Source: a bacterium
Lineage (GTDB): Bacteria > Hinthialibacterota > Hinthialibacteria > OLB16
Assembly (NCBI GenBank): GCA_022072055.1
Contig: JAJVIK010000009.1
Coordinates: forward strand, 1 to 64,000
Length of the DNA stretch: 64,000 bases
Direction: 5' to 3'
In this document: positions 36,165 to 45,770 of the stretch, piece after piece
Numbering within the stretch: position 1 is the stretch's first letter
How the letters are laid out: each line of letters opens with the position of its first letter
The notes under the pieces: model-generated
What the model was told of the DNA's origin: nothing
What the model saw: only the letters and a program-made list of their open reading frames with translations
Database searches by the model: none
Made by a program: the position numbers and the translations under genes

Positions 36165-37751
36165 ATGCCACGGATCTTGATTTCCTTCCTGCTCGCCCTC
36201 TCAATTCTGGGAGGGGACCCCGCCCGCGTGTGGGCCGCGGACTCCGCCCCCCCGGCGGTGTCGCCGATTACCGAGGCGGACCTTCATCCGAAGACCCACA
36301 CCCCGGTTTCGGCTGGGATCAAGGACGTTGTCGAACAATCGGTGGATCTGATCCTCCCCCCTCTTTCCGAGGAGGAATCCGCCGACCTTTATGATGCCGA
36401 CCAAGTGGGCCTGACCCCGGAATGCCTCCGAGTCGGAGTGGTTCGTCCGGTGGAGATCGATGGCCCAATTCTCGGAAAGGCGGCCTATGGGAAGTTCACT
36501 CCACTTTCCACGGGGAGGGTCTGGACCGTTCGGATCCGTTCCATCGACGCCAAGGGGCTTCGCGTCCACTTTGAGGGGGTTGATCTGGCCGAGGGGGAAA
36601 CCCTTGTCGTGTATGATCCCGCAAGCCCAGTCAGCCGGGATGCCCCCGCCACGGGCAAAGGCCCGAACTCGGATGGGGAGTTCTACTCCCCCACCGTCTT
36701 CGCCGAGGAGATCCTGATCGAATACCGCTTCGTGGCGGAAACGGAATTCCCACGCTTCCGAGTGACCGGAATCGTTCACCTGGCCGAGAAGCCCCCCGCG
36801 CCCGATGCCGAAAAGGTGGACCTTTCCTGCCACAACGACATCACCTGCTACGCTCCAAGCTACTCCTACAAGTCCGGGATTGGGCGGATGCTCTTCGCCG
36901 ACGGCCAATCCGCCTATGTCTGCACCGGCGCGCTGCTGATCGACACCGCCCAAACCTTCGTGCGGAACTTCCTGACCGCCAACCACTGCATCTCGACCCA
37001 AGCCGTGGTCAATACGCTCGAGGTCTATTGGCTCTACGAGACCCCGACCTGCAACGGCGCTCCACCGAGCCTCAATTCGTTGAACAAAAGCACGGGCGGG
37101 ACCCTGCGGGCCACTCGTGGCGCGGATGTCTCGGACTTCACCCTGATCCTTCTGAACAGCGCGCCAGGGGGACTGGTGTATCTCGGCTGGAGCGCGGATG
37201 ACGGGTTTGTCGGCTCCATGGTGCATGGGATCCACCATCCGGACGGCAGCTTCAAGCGGATCAGTTTTGGCTCGATCACCCAGGATTTCAATTTCGCCGG
37301 ATACGATGAAAACAACTACTGGGTGGTGGCCTGGAACTCGGGTGCCACCGAGGGCGGAAGCTCCGGCTCCCCTCTGATCGTGGGCAATGGAACCCTGATT
37401 GGGACCCTCACCGGAGGAACCGATCCAAACCTCTATGATCCTTGCACCGATGGCCGAGCGCGGGACCTCTACGGACGTTTCTCCGAGACTTACCCCTTCA
37501 TCCAGGGCTACCTGAACACCGGGTCTCCGATCACCGCAACCCCCACTCGCACCGCGACTCGGACTCGAACCGCGACCCCCTCCGGCACCCCGACAAGGAC
37601 CCCGACTCGAACCCAGACACAGACCGGAAATCCCAGCGCCACCCCGACTTTCGCCTCGCCCTCGCCGGACAACCTGTTCCGTTACTCGCGGGTCTGGCAG
37701 AGCGCCGGGAATGGCCCCGCCGAGCTGCTCCGCATCCTCTCGCTCAATTGA
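36165..37751 (+). CDS. Secreted trypsin-like (S1) serine protease with Thr-rich tail
   Basis: 528 residues from ATG 36165. The signal peptide ends at VWA-AD. An N-terminal propeptide region of about 200 residues precedes an S1 domain with H274 in FLTANHC, D324 in DVSDFTLIL and S400 in GGSSGSPL, the arrangement of lysyl-endopeptidase-like enzymes. Cysteine pairs flank the catalytic site. A low-complexity TPTRTATRTRTATP linker ends in a short DNLFRYSRVW segment and stop, resembling half of the dockerin-like tails in other genes of this window. It follows the receiver gene; the upstream ribosome site is weak. Confidence 0.85.
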   Translation: MPRILISFLLALSILGGDPARVWAADSAPPAVSPITEADLHPKTHTPVSAGIKDVVEQSVDLILPPLSEEESADLYDADQVGLTPECLRVGVVRPVEIDGPILGKAAYGKFTPLSTGRVWTVRIRSIDAKGLRVHFEGVDLAEGETLVVYDPASPVSRDAPATGKGPNSDGEFYSPTVFAEEILIEYRFVAETEFPRFRVTGIVHLAEKPPAPDAEKVDLSCHNDITCYAPSYSYKSGIGRMLFADGQSAYVCTGALLIDTAQTFVRNFLTANHCISTQAVVNTLEVYWLYETPTCNGAPPSLNSLNKSTGGTLRATRGADVSDFTLILLNSAPGGLVYLGWSADDGFVGSMVHGIHHPDGSFKRISFGSITQDFNFAGYDENNYWVVAWNSGATEGGSSGSPLIVGNGTLIGTLTGGTDPNLYDPCTDGRARDLYGRFSETYPFIQGYLNTGSPITATPTRTATRTRTATPSGTPTRTPTRTQTQTGNPSATPTFASPSPDNLFRYSRVWQSAGNGPAELLRILSLN

Positions 37752-37755
37752 GCGC
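37742..37755. repeat. 14-bp perfect palindrome over the protease stop codon
   Basis: CGCTCAATTGAGCG spans the TGA of the protease gene. It may be a short hairpin or an operator for the tRNA promoter just downstream. No T-tract follows. Confidence 0.4.
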
Positions 37756-37767
37756 TCCCTGGCAGGA

Positions 37768-37796
37768 TTGAGTCCGATCCGCTCGCCGGGTATATT
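37768..37796 (+). promoter_or_regulatory. Sigma-70-like promoter of tRNA-Met
   Basis: TTGAGT at 37768-37773, a 17-base spacer, and TATATT at 37791-37796. The predicted start is only a few bases before the mature tRNA 5' end at 37807. Confidence 0.7.
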
Positions 37797-37806
37797 CGAG
37801 AGGCGT

Positions 37807-37883
<77 letters not shown>

Positions 37884-37961
37884 CCCATCGCCGCGCTCAC
37901 ACCGCCCGGAGTCGCGGAAATAGTGCTTGATCCAACGCCGCGTGCACCCATGGAGAAACCG

Positions 37962-39362
37962 ATGAAGACCCGTCTTGAGAAGGATTCCCTAGGCCCTCTG
38001 GAGGTGCCCGCGAACGCCTACTATGGAGTCCATAGCCAGCGCTCGATCCACAACTTCCAGATCAGCGGCCTGCGCCTCAAGGCCGCTCAGATCAAGGCCC
38101 TGGCCCAGATCAAGCAGGCCTGCGCCGAGGCCAACATGGGGCTGGGAACCCTCGAAAAGAAGAAGGGACGCGCCATCGTCGCGGCCTGCGAGGAGATCGC
38201 CGCCGGGAAACTCCATGAGGCTATCTGTCTGGACATTTTCCAGGCCGGCTCCGGAACCTCCAGCAACATGAACATCAACGAGGTCATCGCCAACCGGGCG
38301 ATTGAGCTTCTGGGCGGCAAGCGCGGGGATCGCGGGCTGGTGCATCCCAATGATGATGTGAACAAGGGACAGTCCACCAACAATGTATTTCCCTCCTCGA
38401 TTCGCGTGGCCGCGCTCGACCTCTCCGCCTCCCTCGCGGGAGCCTTGCGCAAACTGATCGCCTCGCTCGAAAAGAAGGCCAAGCGCTTTAAGCGAGTGGT
38501 CAAGAGCGGGAGAACCCACCTGCAGGATGCGGTCCCGGTGACCATGGGACAGGCCTTTCAGGCGCACGCCTCGGCCTTGCGGAAAGACCTCCAGCGTCTG
38601 GCCGACACCGACAAATTCCTTCGCAAGATCGGAGTGGGCGGCAACGCGGTGGGAACCGGGCTGAACACATTCCCGGAGTTCCGCCCGCTCATCATGAAAC
38701 ACCTCTCCAAGATCGCCAGGCGCAAGTTCGAGGTTCCCGAGGACCCGATTGAGACCACTCAGTACCTCACCGACCTCGCGCACCTCTCCGCGATTACCCG
38801 GATGGTCGCCATCGATATCGGCAAGACCTGCAACGACCTTCGTCTCTTGGCGTCCGGACCGAACACGGGGATCAACGAGGTGGCGCTTCCTCCGGTGGAG
38901 CCCGGCTCCTCAATCATGCCCGGGAAGATCAATCCCTCGATCTGCGAGGCGGTGAACATGGTCTGCATCCATGTCTTTGGGAATGACACAGCTGTTTCCG
39001 CCGCCGCCGCCGCCGGGCAACTCGAGCTGAACACCCACATGCCGGTCCTGGGACACAACCTCCTGGAATCGCTGGAGCTCCTCGCGAAAGCCGCGGTGCA
39101 CCTCGCCGAAAAGTGTATCGATGGCATTGAAGTCAATGTGGAGCAATGCCGCTGGTATGTGGAGAACAGTCCAAGCATCGCCACCGCCCTGAACCCCTAT
39201 ATCGGGTATGACAAGGCGGCGGAAGTGGTGAAGGAGTCTCTCAAGACCAAGAAGCCGATTCCGGAGGTGATTCTCGCGAAAGGTTATCTGACGCGCGAGC
39301 AGCTCAAGGTGGTTCTGGACCCCATCGCCATGACTCAGCCGAATCTGAAGCGCAAGAAGTAA
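37962..39362 (+). CDS. Aspartate ammonia-lyase / class II fumarase family enzyme
   Basis: 466 residues from ATG 37962 with GGAG six bases upstream. All superfamily regions are present: GSGTSSNMN at 97-104, GRTHLQDAVPVTMGQAF around H186, and the signature GSSIMPGKINP at 315-325. The N-terminus (TRLEKDSLGPLEVPANAYYG) is typical of aspartases. IMPGKINP and GNDTAV are seen in both subgroups, so substrate (aspartate or malate) is not settled. Oddity: STNN rather than STND/SSND in the first conserved block. It likely links amino-acid nitrogen to the TCA cycle. It lies downstream of the tRNA gene and convergent with the Gly/Tyr-rich gene. Confidence 0.85.
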   Translation: MKTRLEKDSLGPLEVPANAYYGVHSQRSIHNFQISGLRLKAAQIKALAQIKQACAEANMGLGTLEKKKGRAIVAACEEIAAGKLHEAICLDIFQAGSGTSSNMNINEVIANRAIELLGGKRGDRGLVHPNDDVNKGQSTNNVFPSSIRVAALDLSASLAGALRKLIASLEKKAKRFKRVVKSGRTHLQDAVPVTMGQAFQAHASALRKDLQRLADTDKFLRKIGVGGNAVGTGLNTFPEFRPLIMKHLSKIARRKFEVPEDPIETTQYLTDLAHLSAITRMVAIDIGKTCNDLRLLASGPNTGINEVALPPVEPGSSIMPGKINPSICEAVNMVCIHVFGNDTAVSAAAAAGQLELNTHMPVLGHNLLESLELLAKAAVHLAEKCIDGIEVNVEQCRWYVENSPSIATALNPYIGYDKAAEVVKESLKTKKPIPEVILAKGYLTREQLKVVLDPIAMTQPNLKRKK

Positions 39363-39392
39363 CAAGGGCGCCTCGCCCATGTCCGAGCGGCT

Positions 39393-40637
39393 TCAGTATC
39401 CGCTGCCGTAGCCGCCGCTGTATCCGCTCCCGCCATACCCGCTGCCGCCATACCCGCTGCCGTAGCCGCCGCCGCCGTAGCCGCTAGCGCCGTAGCCTCT
39501 CCCGCCATAGCTGCTCGCCCCATAGCCGCCGCCATATCCGCCGCCGCCATATCCGCCGCCGCCGTAGCCCCGGTTTCCGGATCCGCTTGAACCGTATCCG
39601 CTACTCCCGCCGAAGCGGCTTCCCGAGCTCCCCCCCCGACCGCCTCGCGACGATGATTCCGACCGTGACCGGCCTCGCGAGGAGGAGCGCGCGCTGCTTC
39701 GGTCCCCTCCTCCGCGCTGGTCCTGCTCGGCCAAGGCGCGGTCGGAACTGCCCCCCTTCCCGCCTCGACTTGAGGAGGATCGCTTGGAAGAGGATTTCGA
39801 GGCCGCCGGCGCCGAGGATTTTGAAGAAGCCGCCTTGGTCGAGGCGGCCTTACTCTTCCCGGATTCGCCGCCCGCCGCCGCGCCCCCACCCTTCCAACGG
39901 GGAACATACGGTTTGGGCGCGTTCGGATCCGCCGCCCCGGCCTGCTCAAAATTCTCCATCTTCTCGTCGATGTTGGAGTACAGGTCCTCATCCGACCAAG
40001 CCGACTCATCGAAGCCCTCGGATTCCTCCCATGCCCGCGCCCTCTCGTGGAGAGGAGCTCCCTCCTCCGCCGAGGGAGTCTCACTCGCGGACTCGGCGGC
40101 TGGCTCCGGGGCGGCGTTGGATTCGGTTTCGGTTCCCGTGGTTGTCGCGGCGGATTCTCCGGTGGAGCCCTCAACCTGGATGGGCCTGAGCACCGGGGGA
40201 AGCACGGAGGTTGTTCCCGCCACCGCGGCGGCAACCGACCGCGCCTCATCCTCGCCGCTCACCCGAAAGTCAATCTTGCGGATTTCGGCGGCTCGAATGT
40301 CCACGGCGCGACCCGCGCGGCGCACGGTGAACCTCCCTCGGTCGCCGCTGTAGGATTGCACCTCGACATTCGAGTACACGCTTTCATCCGGCAGCGTAAT
40401 GGTCGCGAGCGAGGAGTCAAAACGGATCTCCTCCACCTCTCCCGCGCGGATTTCCACGCGCTTCTCGCCGCGTTCCACGGTGAACAGGTTCCGTCGTCCA
40501 TCAAAGGACAGAACCGTCATGGAAGAGAAGGATTCGTCAGTCTTGAGCGTAATCACATCCCCGAATGAGGGGGCCGCCACGCCAAGGAAAAGGACTAGGA
40601 TAAAGGCCAGACCGGAATAGACCGTGCGCTCGAACAT
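39393..40637 (-). CDS. Secreted protein with two SH3-like repeats and Gly/Tyr-rich tail
   Basis: 414 residues from ATG 40637, chosen because AAAGGA lies eight bases upstream; the signal peptide runs through LAFILVLFLGVAAPSFG. Two tandem ~50-residue beta repeats follow (VITLKTDESFSSMTVLSFDG and ATITLPDESVYSNVEVQSYS), each ending R(A)GEVEEIRFD/RAAEIRKIDF. After an acidic linker and a Ser/Lys/Arg-rich segment, the last ~80 residues are GGYGGGGYGGGYGAS-type Gly/Tyr repeats, like prion-like or silk-type low-complexity domains. Function is unknown; polymerisation or adhesive matrix is a reasonable guess. Confidence 0.75.
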   Translation of the reverse strand: MFERTVYSGLAFILVLFLGVAAPSFGDVITLKTDESFSSMTVLSFDGRRNLFTVERGEKRVEIRAGEVEEIRFDSSLATITLPDESVYSNVEVQSYSGDRGRFTVRRAGRAVDIRAAEIRKIDFRVSGEDEARSVAAAVAGTTSVLPPVLRPIQVEGSTGESAATTTGTETESNAAPEPAAESASETPSAEEGAPLHERARAWEESEGFDESAWSDEDLYSNIDEKMENFEQAGAADPNAPKPYVPRWKGGGAAAGGESGKSKAASTKAASSKSSAPAASKSSSKRSSSSRGGKGGSSDRALAEQDQRGGGDRSSARSSSRGRSRSESSSRGGRGGSSGSRFGGSSGYGSSGSGNRGYGGGGYGGGGYGGGYGASSYGGRGYGASGYGGGGYGSGYGGSGYGGSGYSGGYGSGY

Positions 40638-40780
40638 GCCGTTCATCCTTTCGCGGTTGGAATCTCTGGATCTCGCGGGTGGGGATCTCCCCTGATCTCC
40701 CCCGTTGGGACACACACTTCCCCTTACCCTCATATTACGGCTGTTAACCCGGAAAGTCACGTCGCAAAGGGGGCCTGGGG

Positions 40781-40813
40781 AAAAAAGAAGAGGGCCGACC
40801 TTGCGGCCGGCCC
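40781..40813 (-). terminator. Intrinsic terminator with GCAA tetraloop
   Basis: Read on the minus strand: GGGCCGGCC, loop GCAA, GGTCGGCCC (one G.T pair), then TCTTCTTTTTT. It lies about 45 bases after the stop of the outer-membrane barrel gene. The rest of 40638-40857 is the leader of the Gly/Tyr-rich gene, with nothing else recognisable. Confidence 0.85.
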
Positions 40814-40857
40814 CACTTGGGTGAATCCTGACTGGTCTCGCCGCTTGCGCGACGGGA

Positions 40858-41967
40858 TCAGAAATGGAATGTCGCGGTTACCGTGTTGGTGACATCGCCA
40901 TCGCCAAGAAAGCGATACTGGAAGCCATAGTCCACGGTCAAATTCTGGCAGATGTTCAGACCCAAGCCGGTCGAGACAGCGTGATAATCAAGGCTGTCGT
41001 TCAGATTGGCCGCCAGGATCGGATCCTTGAAATCATAGGTGTTGTCCCGGTAGAGATAACCCACCCGCCCGGTCAGCCAGTCGCAGCATTTCTGCTCGAT
41101 GCCCGCGCGCACGGTCCAGGACTGGCCATCCTCGTCCGCCGGGACCAGGTTCGCGACGGGCACGTTCGCCAAGCGGATGTTCGAGTCCAGATCGTAGCTC
41201 ACGTAGTCCACCGAGGAGGTCAAGCGGGTGCGCTCAAACACCTGCCACGCGCCGCCGAGTTCCACTCCCCAACTCTCGCGGTCCCCGTTCTGCGGACCAA
41301 TAATGATAATGTCGGACTCCGGGTCGCCGCTTGCGTAGAACCCCGAAAGGCCGAGGGCCGTGCAGGCGCTCGGACGGCACTGGAGACCGAGAGTGTGACG
41401 GTAGCCGTCATCCATCTCGTAGTCCCCCCAGCGACCATCGACTTCGTCCTGAACCCAGGTGAACGAATAGCCGAGGCTCATGCAGGGGTTGAGGCGCAGA
41501 CCATAGGCGAAGTTGTAGAGTTCGCGGTCCACTTCGGTGTCTTGAAGGTCGGATGTCTCGCCCTCGGAGGCCGAGTACCCGAATCCCACGGTTCCGCCCA
41601 TCCGGATCGGCAGCGCGATGCGCAATGTCCCGACATCGTAATCCCGGCCGATCGCGTTGGTGAAGGGAAACTCATCGCCGTTGATCTCATCCCTTGAATA
41701 GGTGAACGAGGCTCCGCAATGGTCGATGAAGCCCAGCCCGGCCGGGTTCCCGAAAACGCTCGCCAGATCATCCGCCGTGGCGATGTTACTGCCGCCCAAC
41801 GCCAAGCTGCGGGCATCCAGCGGCAGGTCGAAATACCTCTGCTGGGCGTCCTGAATGAGGAACTCCTCCACATCATCCGCATAGGCGCCGCCGCTCATCG
41901 CGCAGAGGGCCAACGCCAGAATCCAGGGCCAGGGGCGGCCCCCACTGATGGAATGCATCGGTTTCAT
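40858..41967 (-). CDS. Outer-membrane beta-barrel protein (FadL/porin-like)
   Basis: 369 residues from ATG 41967 (AAAGGAG ten bases upstream). Signal peptide cleavage is near AYA-DD. The mature N-terminus, LPLDARSLALGGSNIATADDLASVFGNPAGL, matches the plug-like start of FadL/OmpP1 or PorV-type proteins. Amphipathic alternating strands follow to the C-terminal TATFHF with terminal Phe, the BAM signal. Unusually for such barrels it has several cysteines (CxSLGYS, CRPSAC, KCCDW). It may transport hydrophobic molecules or assist surface secretion (PorV-like). It lies 33 bases after the propeller-VWA gene in the same operon. Confidence 0.75.
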   Translation of the reverse strand: MKPMHSISGGRPWPWILALALCAMSGGAYADDVEEFLIQDAQQRYFDLPLDARSLALGGSNIATADDLASVFGNPAGLGFIDHCGASFTYSRDEINGDEFPFTNAIGRDYDVGTLRIALPIRMGGTVGFGYSASEGETSDLQDTEVDRELYNFAYGLRLNPCMSLGYSFTWVQDEVDGRWGDYEMDDGYRHTLGLQCRPSACTALGLSGFYASGDPESDIIIIGPQNGDRESWGVELGGAWQVFERTRLTSSVDYVSYDLDSNIRLANVPVANLVPADEDGQSWTVRAGIEQKCCDWLTGRVGYLYRDNTYDFKDPILAANLNDSLDYHAVSTGLGLNICQNLTVDYGFQYRFLGDGDVTNTVTATFHF

Positions 41968-42000
41968 GTCGCTACAGCTCCTTTCGGCGTCTCGCAACCG

Positions 42001-45000
42001 TTACTTCTCAACCGTTGAAATCAGGCTCGACAGCGCGTCGCCGCCATAGCCCTTCACGGACACAAACTCATCATCGCTCTTGGGATTCCAGAGCAATATC
42101 CCCTGAACGGCATGGAGGTCGCCCGCCAGGGGAACCACCACCGCGCGGAAGGAAACCTCCTCGCCATCCGCGGTGCGCGCGGCGACTGCATCCGGGAAGC
42201 GGACAAACAGCGCCTTGTCCGAATTCCGCGCCTCGCGCCAGGAGGTGGAAGAAACCGCCTCGCGGGAACCGCTGCACGATTCAACCAGCGCGATCACTTT
42301 GGCCGCGAGCGCCTCCCTTGTCTCATTGGAAATCGTCAGGCGCTTGCCGTTGTGGCGGACCAGCGTGGCCCGCGCCGAGGACTCATCCTCGCCCGCGCCG
42401 GCCGCTGAGGCGCTTTCCGAGGCCGGGGCTTGGTCCTCCTCCACGGTCGGCTTGGGGGAGCGGACAGCGCGCTCGATGGCCGCCTCCAGCTCGGCCGCTT
42501 CATCCTCATCCTTGAGGATCAGCTCGGCGCCGCGCTCGATGGGCGGCGGCGCCGTGCTCGAACCGCCGCGCTCCAGATCGACGAAGATGTCGAAGAAGGA
42601 TTCCAGGGCCTCATTGTTGATCGGCTGGGCGTCACCCACCGCGTAAATGCGACCCATGCCGTCCAGGATGTGCCAGCCGTTGCCGGTCGGAGTGATTTCC
42701 AGGTCACGCGCCAAGTCTCTTCCGAGGAACGGATTCTCGAAGAACAGGTCAAACGCCACCTGGGCGAGCGACCCGAAGCCGTGGACCAAACCGAAACCAT
42801 CCAGGACAATGTAGCCGGCCTGATCCGGAGCGATCTCCATCGCGCGGGCGATATCGAACCCGAATCCCGCTTGGCCGAAATGAGGCGCGAGGCCGAAATT
42901 CCAAATCCCCCCGAGGCCGTCGAGGATGTATTCACCCACCTCGGTCCTCAGGGCGATGCTCTTGTCGATGATGAAATCGGTGATGAACTCCAAATCACGG
43001 GCCACATCGAACGGGTGATACATGGTCCCGAAGAAGGTCTGCCCGATGAATCGAGCGTCCCCATACAGGTCCACCGTTCCAAAACCGGAGAGGACATACA
43101 CGCCGTCGCCGGTGGTGGTCAGCTCCACATCACGGGCGATCTTGCAGCCATAGTCCCGCCCGATGAAACCGGGATCGATCGTGCCGCGCGGGTACAGGTA
43201 ACCGCGCTCCTCGAGGATGATGTTCCCCGCGCCGTTATCCGTGCACGCAAAGGCGATCGCGCAGGGTGGATCCAGGTTGAGGTTGATGATCGGGGCGGGG
43301 TTCCCGGTGTTAAAGACCTCGCCGAAGATGTCCAGGACCTTGAAGCCGCCGCGCACCTCGCACTCGTCGGGCACGCCATTCTGGTTGACATCCTCGCTGA
43401 TGCCGTCCGCGATGTCGCAGGAATCCGGACGCCCGTTGGAGTTACAGTCTGTCGCCTGTCCGCAGGCGTCGCGGATCGAATCGCCGATGATCTGGCCGAA
43501 GTCCACTCCGGGGTCTGTGGATTGGAAGGTGACTCCGCGGGTTCCATCCGCCAGGGCTTGCGCGAGGGTGATCACGCAAGAGTCCGCGCCCGTGCCCGTG
43601 ATGGGCGACACAATCACCAGATTGTTGTTGGCGATCGCGATGGCGTTGGTGATCGCGTCCCGATCCGTGCCGGGGTCATCGCAGGGGTCGCCGCTGCAAG
43701 GGCCCTCGTCGCTGATCGGAATAATCAGGCGGACATTACCGGGGGTCCACGGGAAGTTCTGAGCCACCACCGCGGTGGCGTTGGCCCAGTCCTCCGACTG
43801 AATAATCACGGACCCGCAGCTGGAACTGCCGGGGACCGCGCCGCCAAGGAGGTTCGCCACGTTATCGGTCAAGCATCCGAAGTCCCCTCCGGGAGTCTCC
43901 GTGATCCCAAGGAACGAGGGGGTCACCGTGATCCCTTGAACCGCGAGGTCGGCCACCACCTGCTGGATGCTGCTGCACAATCCCGCCGCCTCATCAAACA
44001 TCGAGCCGGAGGTGTCCATGATGAACACCAAGTCCACCGGCGGGCAGGTCTCCTGATCGTCGGGGATCCCGTTGTTATTGCAGTCGGTGGCGCTCCCGAT
44101 CCAGGTCTTGGTCACCAAGTTCGAGAAGATTCGGGTTCCGGAGGCGTCCACAATGTAAGCCTGGATCTGGTCAGTCCCGGTTCCCCCATCGCCCAAATAA
44201 GTGGTCGAGGCTTGCAGATTCTGATCCAGCGGCTCCACATAGGTCTCGCCCGCGTTCGGTCCCGAGAGGATCTCGAAGGTCACCGGCTGAATCTGCGCTC
44301 CCCCCTTGGTCATCTCCGCGATTCGACTGACCGTGGCCGTGACCGTGTGAGTGGTGCCGATTGGGTTGACCGCCGTGAGCGGGGAAAGGGTGATCAATGT
44401 CACTCCGGGCGGGGTCGCGAAGCCGCCGCAAATCCGAACCACGCTGTTCTCGGAGGAGGTCGTGCCATCCGCAAACCGGACTCCATCCTGGGTCAGGTAC
44501 AGGCAGCCGTCCGGCCCGACCTGGGAAAGGTCCCCGCGGAAGCCGCCGCTCGCGAACAGGGACACCGTGGGGGTCTGAGTGAAGTCATCCCCCGGAAAAT
44601 CGATCCGGCTGATGGTTCCGTCCAGATTGTTGGTCAGTACGAAACGAGGAGAGGTCGCGCGGAAAGCGATCCCATCCGGCTCGGAGGGCAGCGGCACATG
44701 CTGCACCAGGTTTCCGTTCCGGTCCACGATCGTCAGGCGAAACACCGGGGAGCGATTCGCCAGGAACAGGAATTGACCGGTCGGATCGAAGAATAGGCCA
44801 TCCACGAAGCCCACTTCGGCCGCGTTGAGCGTGGCGAAGTTCCGCGAGGTGGTGAGCGCGGGGTTGACCGCCTCGATCAAGTTCGAGGAGCTGCCCACAT
44901 ACACGAGCTCCCCGGTGAGCGGGTCGGGTGTGATTCCCAAGGCGTTTCCAGCCGGACCGAACGGTCCGGAGATCACCACGCCCGTGTCGGCGTTCAGCCG

Positions 45001-45381
45001 CACCACGCCGCCGCTGGTGTTTGTGTAAAGAGAGCCATTGGGATGGTTAGTCAGGCCGCACCCCGCGTTGCTCGGAAGGTCCGCCACCTGGGGGTGGATG
45101 TTGGAGCCACTCATGGGAACGGTGGTTTGTGCGTCAAAGCGACGAAGGGAGCCGCCGCTGAAGGCGCAGGGCGAGACCAGCACATCGCCGTCGGGAGCGA
45201 ACGCCACTCCACCCATGAATCCGGCGGAGACCGCGTACACCTCTTGGGTGAAGCCCGGTTGAATGAACGTGTAGGGTTGCGCATCCACGACCACGGGGGC
45301 CAACACCATGAACCCAATAACCACGAACAGTCCCGCGAAGAGCTGCTTCCCCCTGCTGCATTCACCTTGAGTCATGTTCAT
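42001..45381 (-). CDS. Giant secreted propeller-VWA protein with ARDxE repeats
   Basis: 1126 residues; GAGGAGG six bases before ATG 45381. The signal peptide ends near VDA-QP. An NHL/SMP-30-like beta-propeller occupies about 40-330. A beta-domain follows, then TSP3-like DCNNNGIPDDQE. A VWA domain then has the MIDAS sequence IMDTSGSM, followed by a second calcium-type loop (DVNQNGVPDECE). Next come four ~45-residue ARDxE...LDGxG repeats (about 42625-43220), homologous to those in the 17991 gene. The C-terminal ~180 residues include a Glu/Ala-rich linker and a small domain. Role inferred: calcium-dependent adhesion or scaffold at the cell surface. Confidence 0.8.
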   Translation of the reverse strand: MNMTQGECSRGKQLFAGLFVVIGFMVLAPVVVDAQPYTFIQPGFTQEVYAVSAGFMGGVAFAPDGDVLVSPCAFSGGSLRRFDAQTTVPMSGSNIHPQVADLPSNAGCGLTNHPNGSLYTNTSGGVVRLNADTGVVISGPFGPAGNALGITPDPLTGELVYVGSSSNLIEAVNPALTTSRNFATLNAAEVGFVDGLFFDPTGQFLFLANRSPVFRLTIVDRNGNLVQHVPLPSEPDGIAFRATSPRFVLTNNLDGTISRIDFPGDDFTQTPTVSLFASGGFRGDLSQVGPDGCLYLTQDGVRFADGTTSSENSVVRICGGFATPPGVTLITLSPLTAVNPIGTTHTVTATVSRIAEMTKGGAQIQPVTFEILSGPNAGETYVEPLDQNLQASTTYLGDGGTGTDQIQAYIVDASGTRIFSNLVTKTWIGSATDCNNNGIPDDQETCPPVDLVFIMDTSGSMFDEAAGLCSSIQQVVADLAVQGITVTPSFLGITETPGGDFGCLTDNVANLLGGAVPGSSSCGSVIIQSEDWANATAVVAQNFPWTPGNVRLIIPISDEGPCSGDPCDDPGTDRDAITNAIAIANNNLVIVSPITGTGADSCVITLAQALADGTRGVTFQSTDPGVDFGQIIGDSIRDACGQATDCNSNGRPDSCDIADGISEDVNQNGVPDECEVRGGFKVLDIFGEVFNTGNPAPIINLNLDPPCAIAFACTDNGAGNIILEERGYLYPRGTIDPGFIGRDYGCKIARDVELTTTGDGVYVLSGFGTVDLYGDARFIGQTFFGTMYHPFDVARDLEFITDFIIDKSIALRTEVGEYILDGLGGIWNFGLAPHFGQAGFGFDIARAMEIAPDQAGYIVLDGFGLVHGFGSLAQVAFDLFFENPFLGRDLARDLEITPTGNGWHILDGMGRIYAVGDAQPINNEALESFFDIFVDLERGGSSTAPPPIERGAELILKDEDEAAELEAAIERAVRSPKPTVEEDQAPASESASAAGAGEDESSARATLVRHNGKRLTISNETREALAAKVIALVESCSGSREAVSSTSWREARNSDKALFVRFPDAVAARTADGEEVSFRAVVVPLAGDLHAVQGILLWNPKSDDEFVSVKGYGGDALSSLISTVEK

Positions 45382-45399
45382 CCTCCTCTATCGTCTGAC

Positions 45400-45770
45400 A
45401 CGGCCGGCGGCGCGAATAAGAAACGGCCACCCATCGGAGCCACGCCGGACAGTCGGGGAGCCGCCTGTGTGAACGGGTTTCGGCGCGTGGACCAGAAGAT
45501 CGAAATCTCGACCTTCAAGCGCGGATTTCCTTCCGCGCCGAGAGGCGCCGACTCAAACCTGTCCCATAGTGACGTGGCGCTTGAGCAGAAACGGCAAACG
45601 AGGCGGAAACAAACCGCCCAGAGGTGGGTGGGGAACTGGCCTCTCCCCCAACTGCGACACTTTCAGCACGGGCATCCCCGTGGCAAACGCAACAACCCAA
45701 TCACCCGACCTTGCAAACGCAAATTCAAGCGGTCAACGATACCTTTTCGGGGGGGGTATCGTCAAGTAGA
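45400..45770 (-). promoter_or_regulatory. Structured upstream region of the propeller-VWA gene
   Basis: The 481-base gap 45382-45862 has no gene. It contains a series of perfect hairpins: 45519-45538 (GCGCGGA/TCCGCGC), 45602-45618 (GGCGG/CCGCC), 45667-45682 (CACGGG/CCCGTG) and 45736-45762 (ACGATACC/GGTATCGT). The decamer GCAAACGCAA occurs at 45683 and 45713, exactly 30 bases apart. On the minus strand TTGACG and TATCGT, 18 bases apart, overlap the last inverted repeat and form a possible promoter. It could be a structured leader, operator array or ncRNA. It did not match a riboswitch I know. Confidence 0.4.

Noticed and set aside
42430-44796. Open frame of about 788 codons on the plus strand opposite the propeller-VWA gene.
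   Set aside because: Same effect of GC-rich codon bias. It is low-complexity Arg/Gly/Asp-rich text without domains; the minus-strand gene has a signal peptide, MIDAS and repeats.
45400-45770. A cyclic-di-GMP riboswitch, because GGCAAAC and GCAAACGCAA motifs occur.
   Set aside because: The motifs lie on the strand opposite the regulated gene and the paired GEMM stems are absent.
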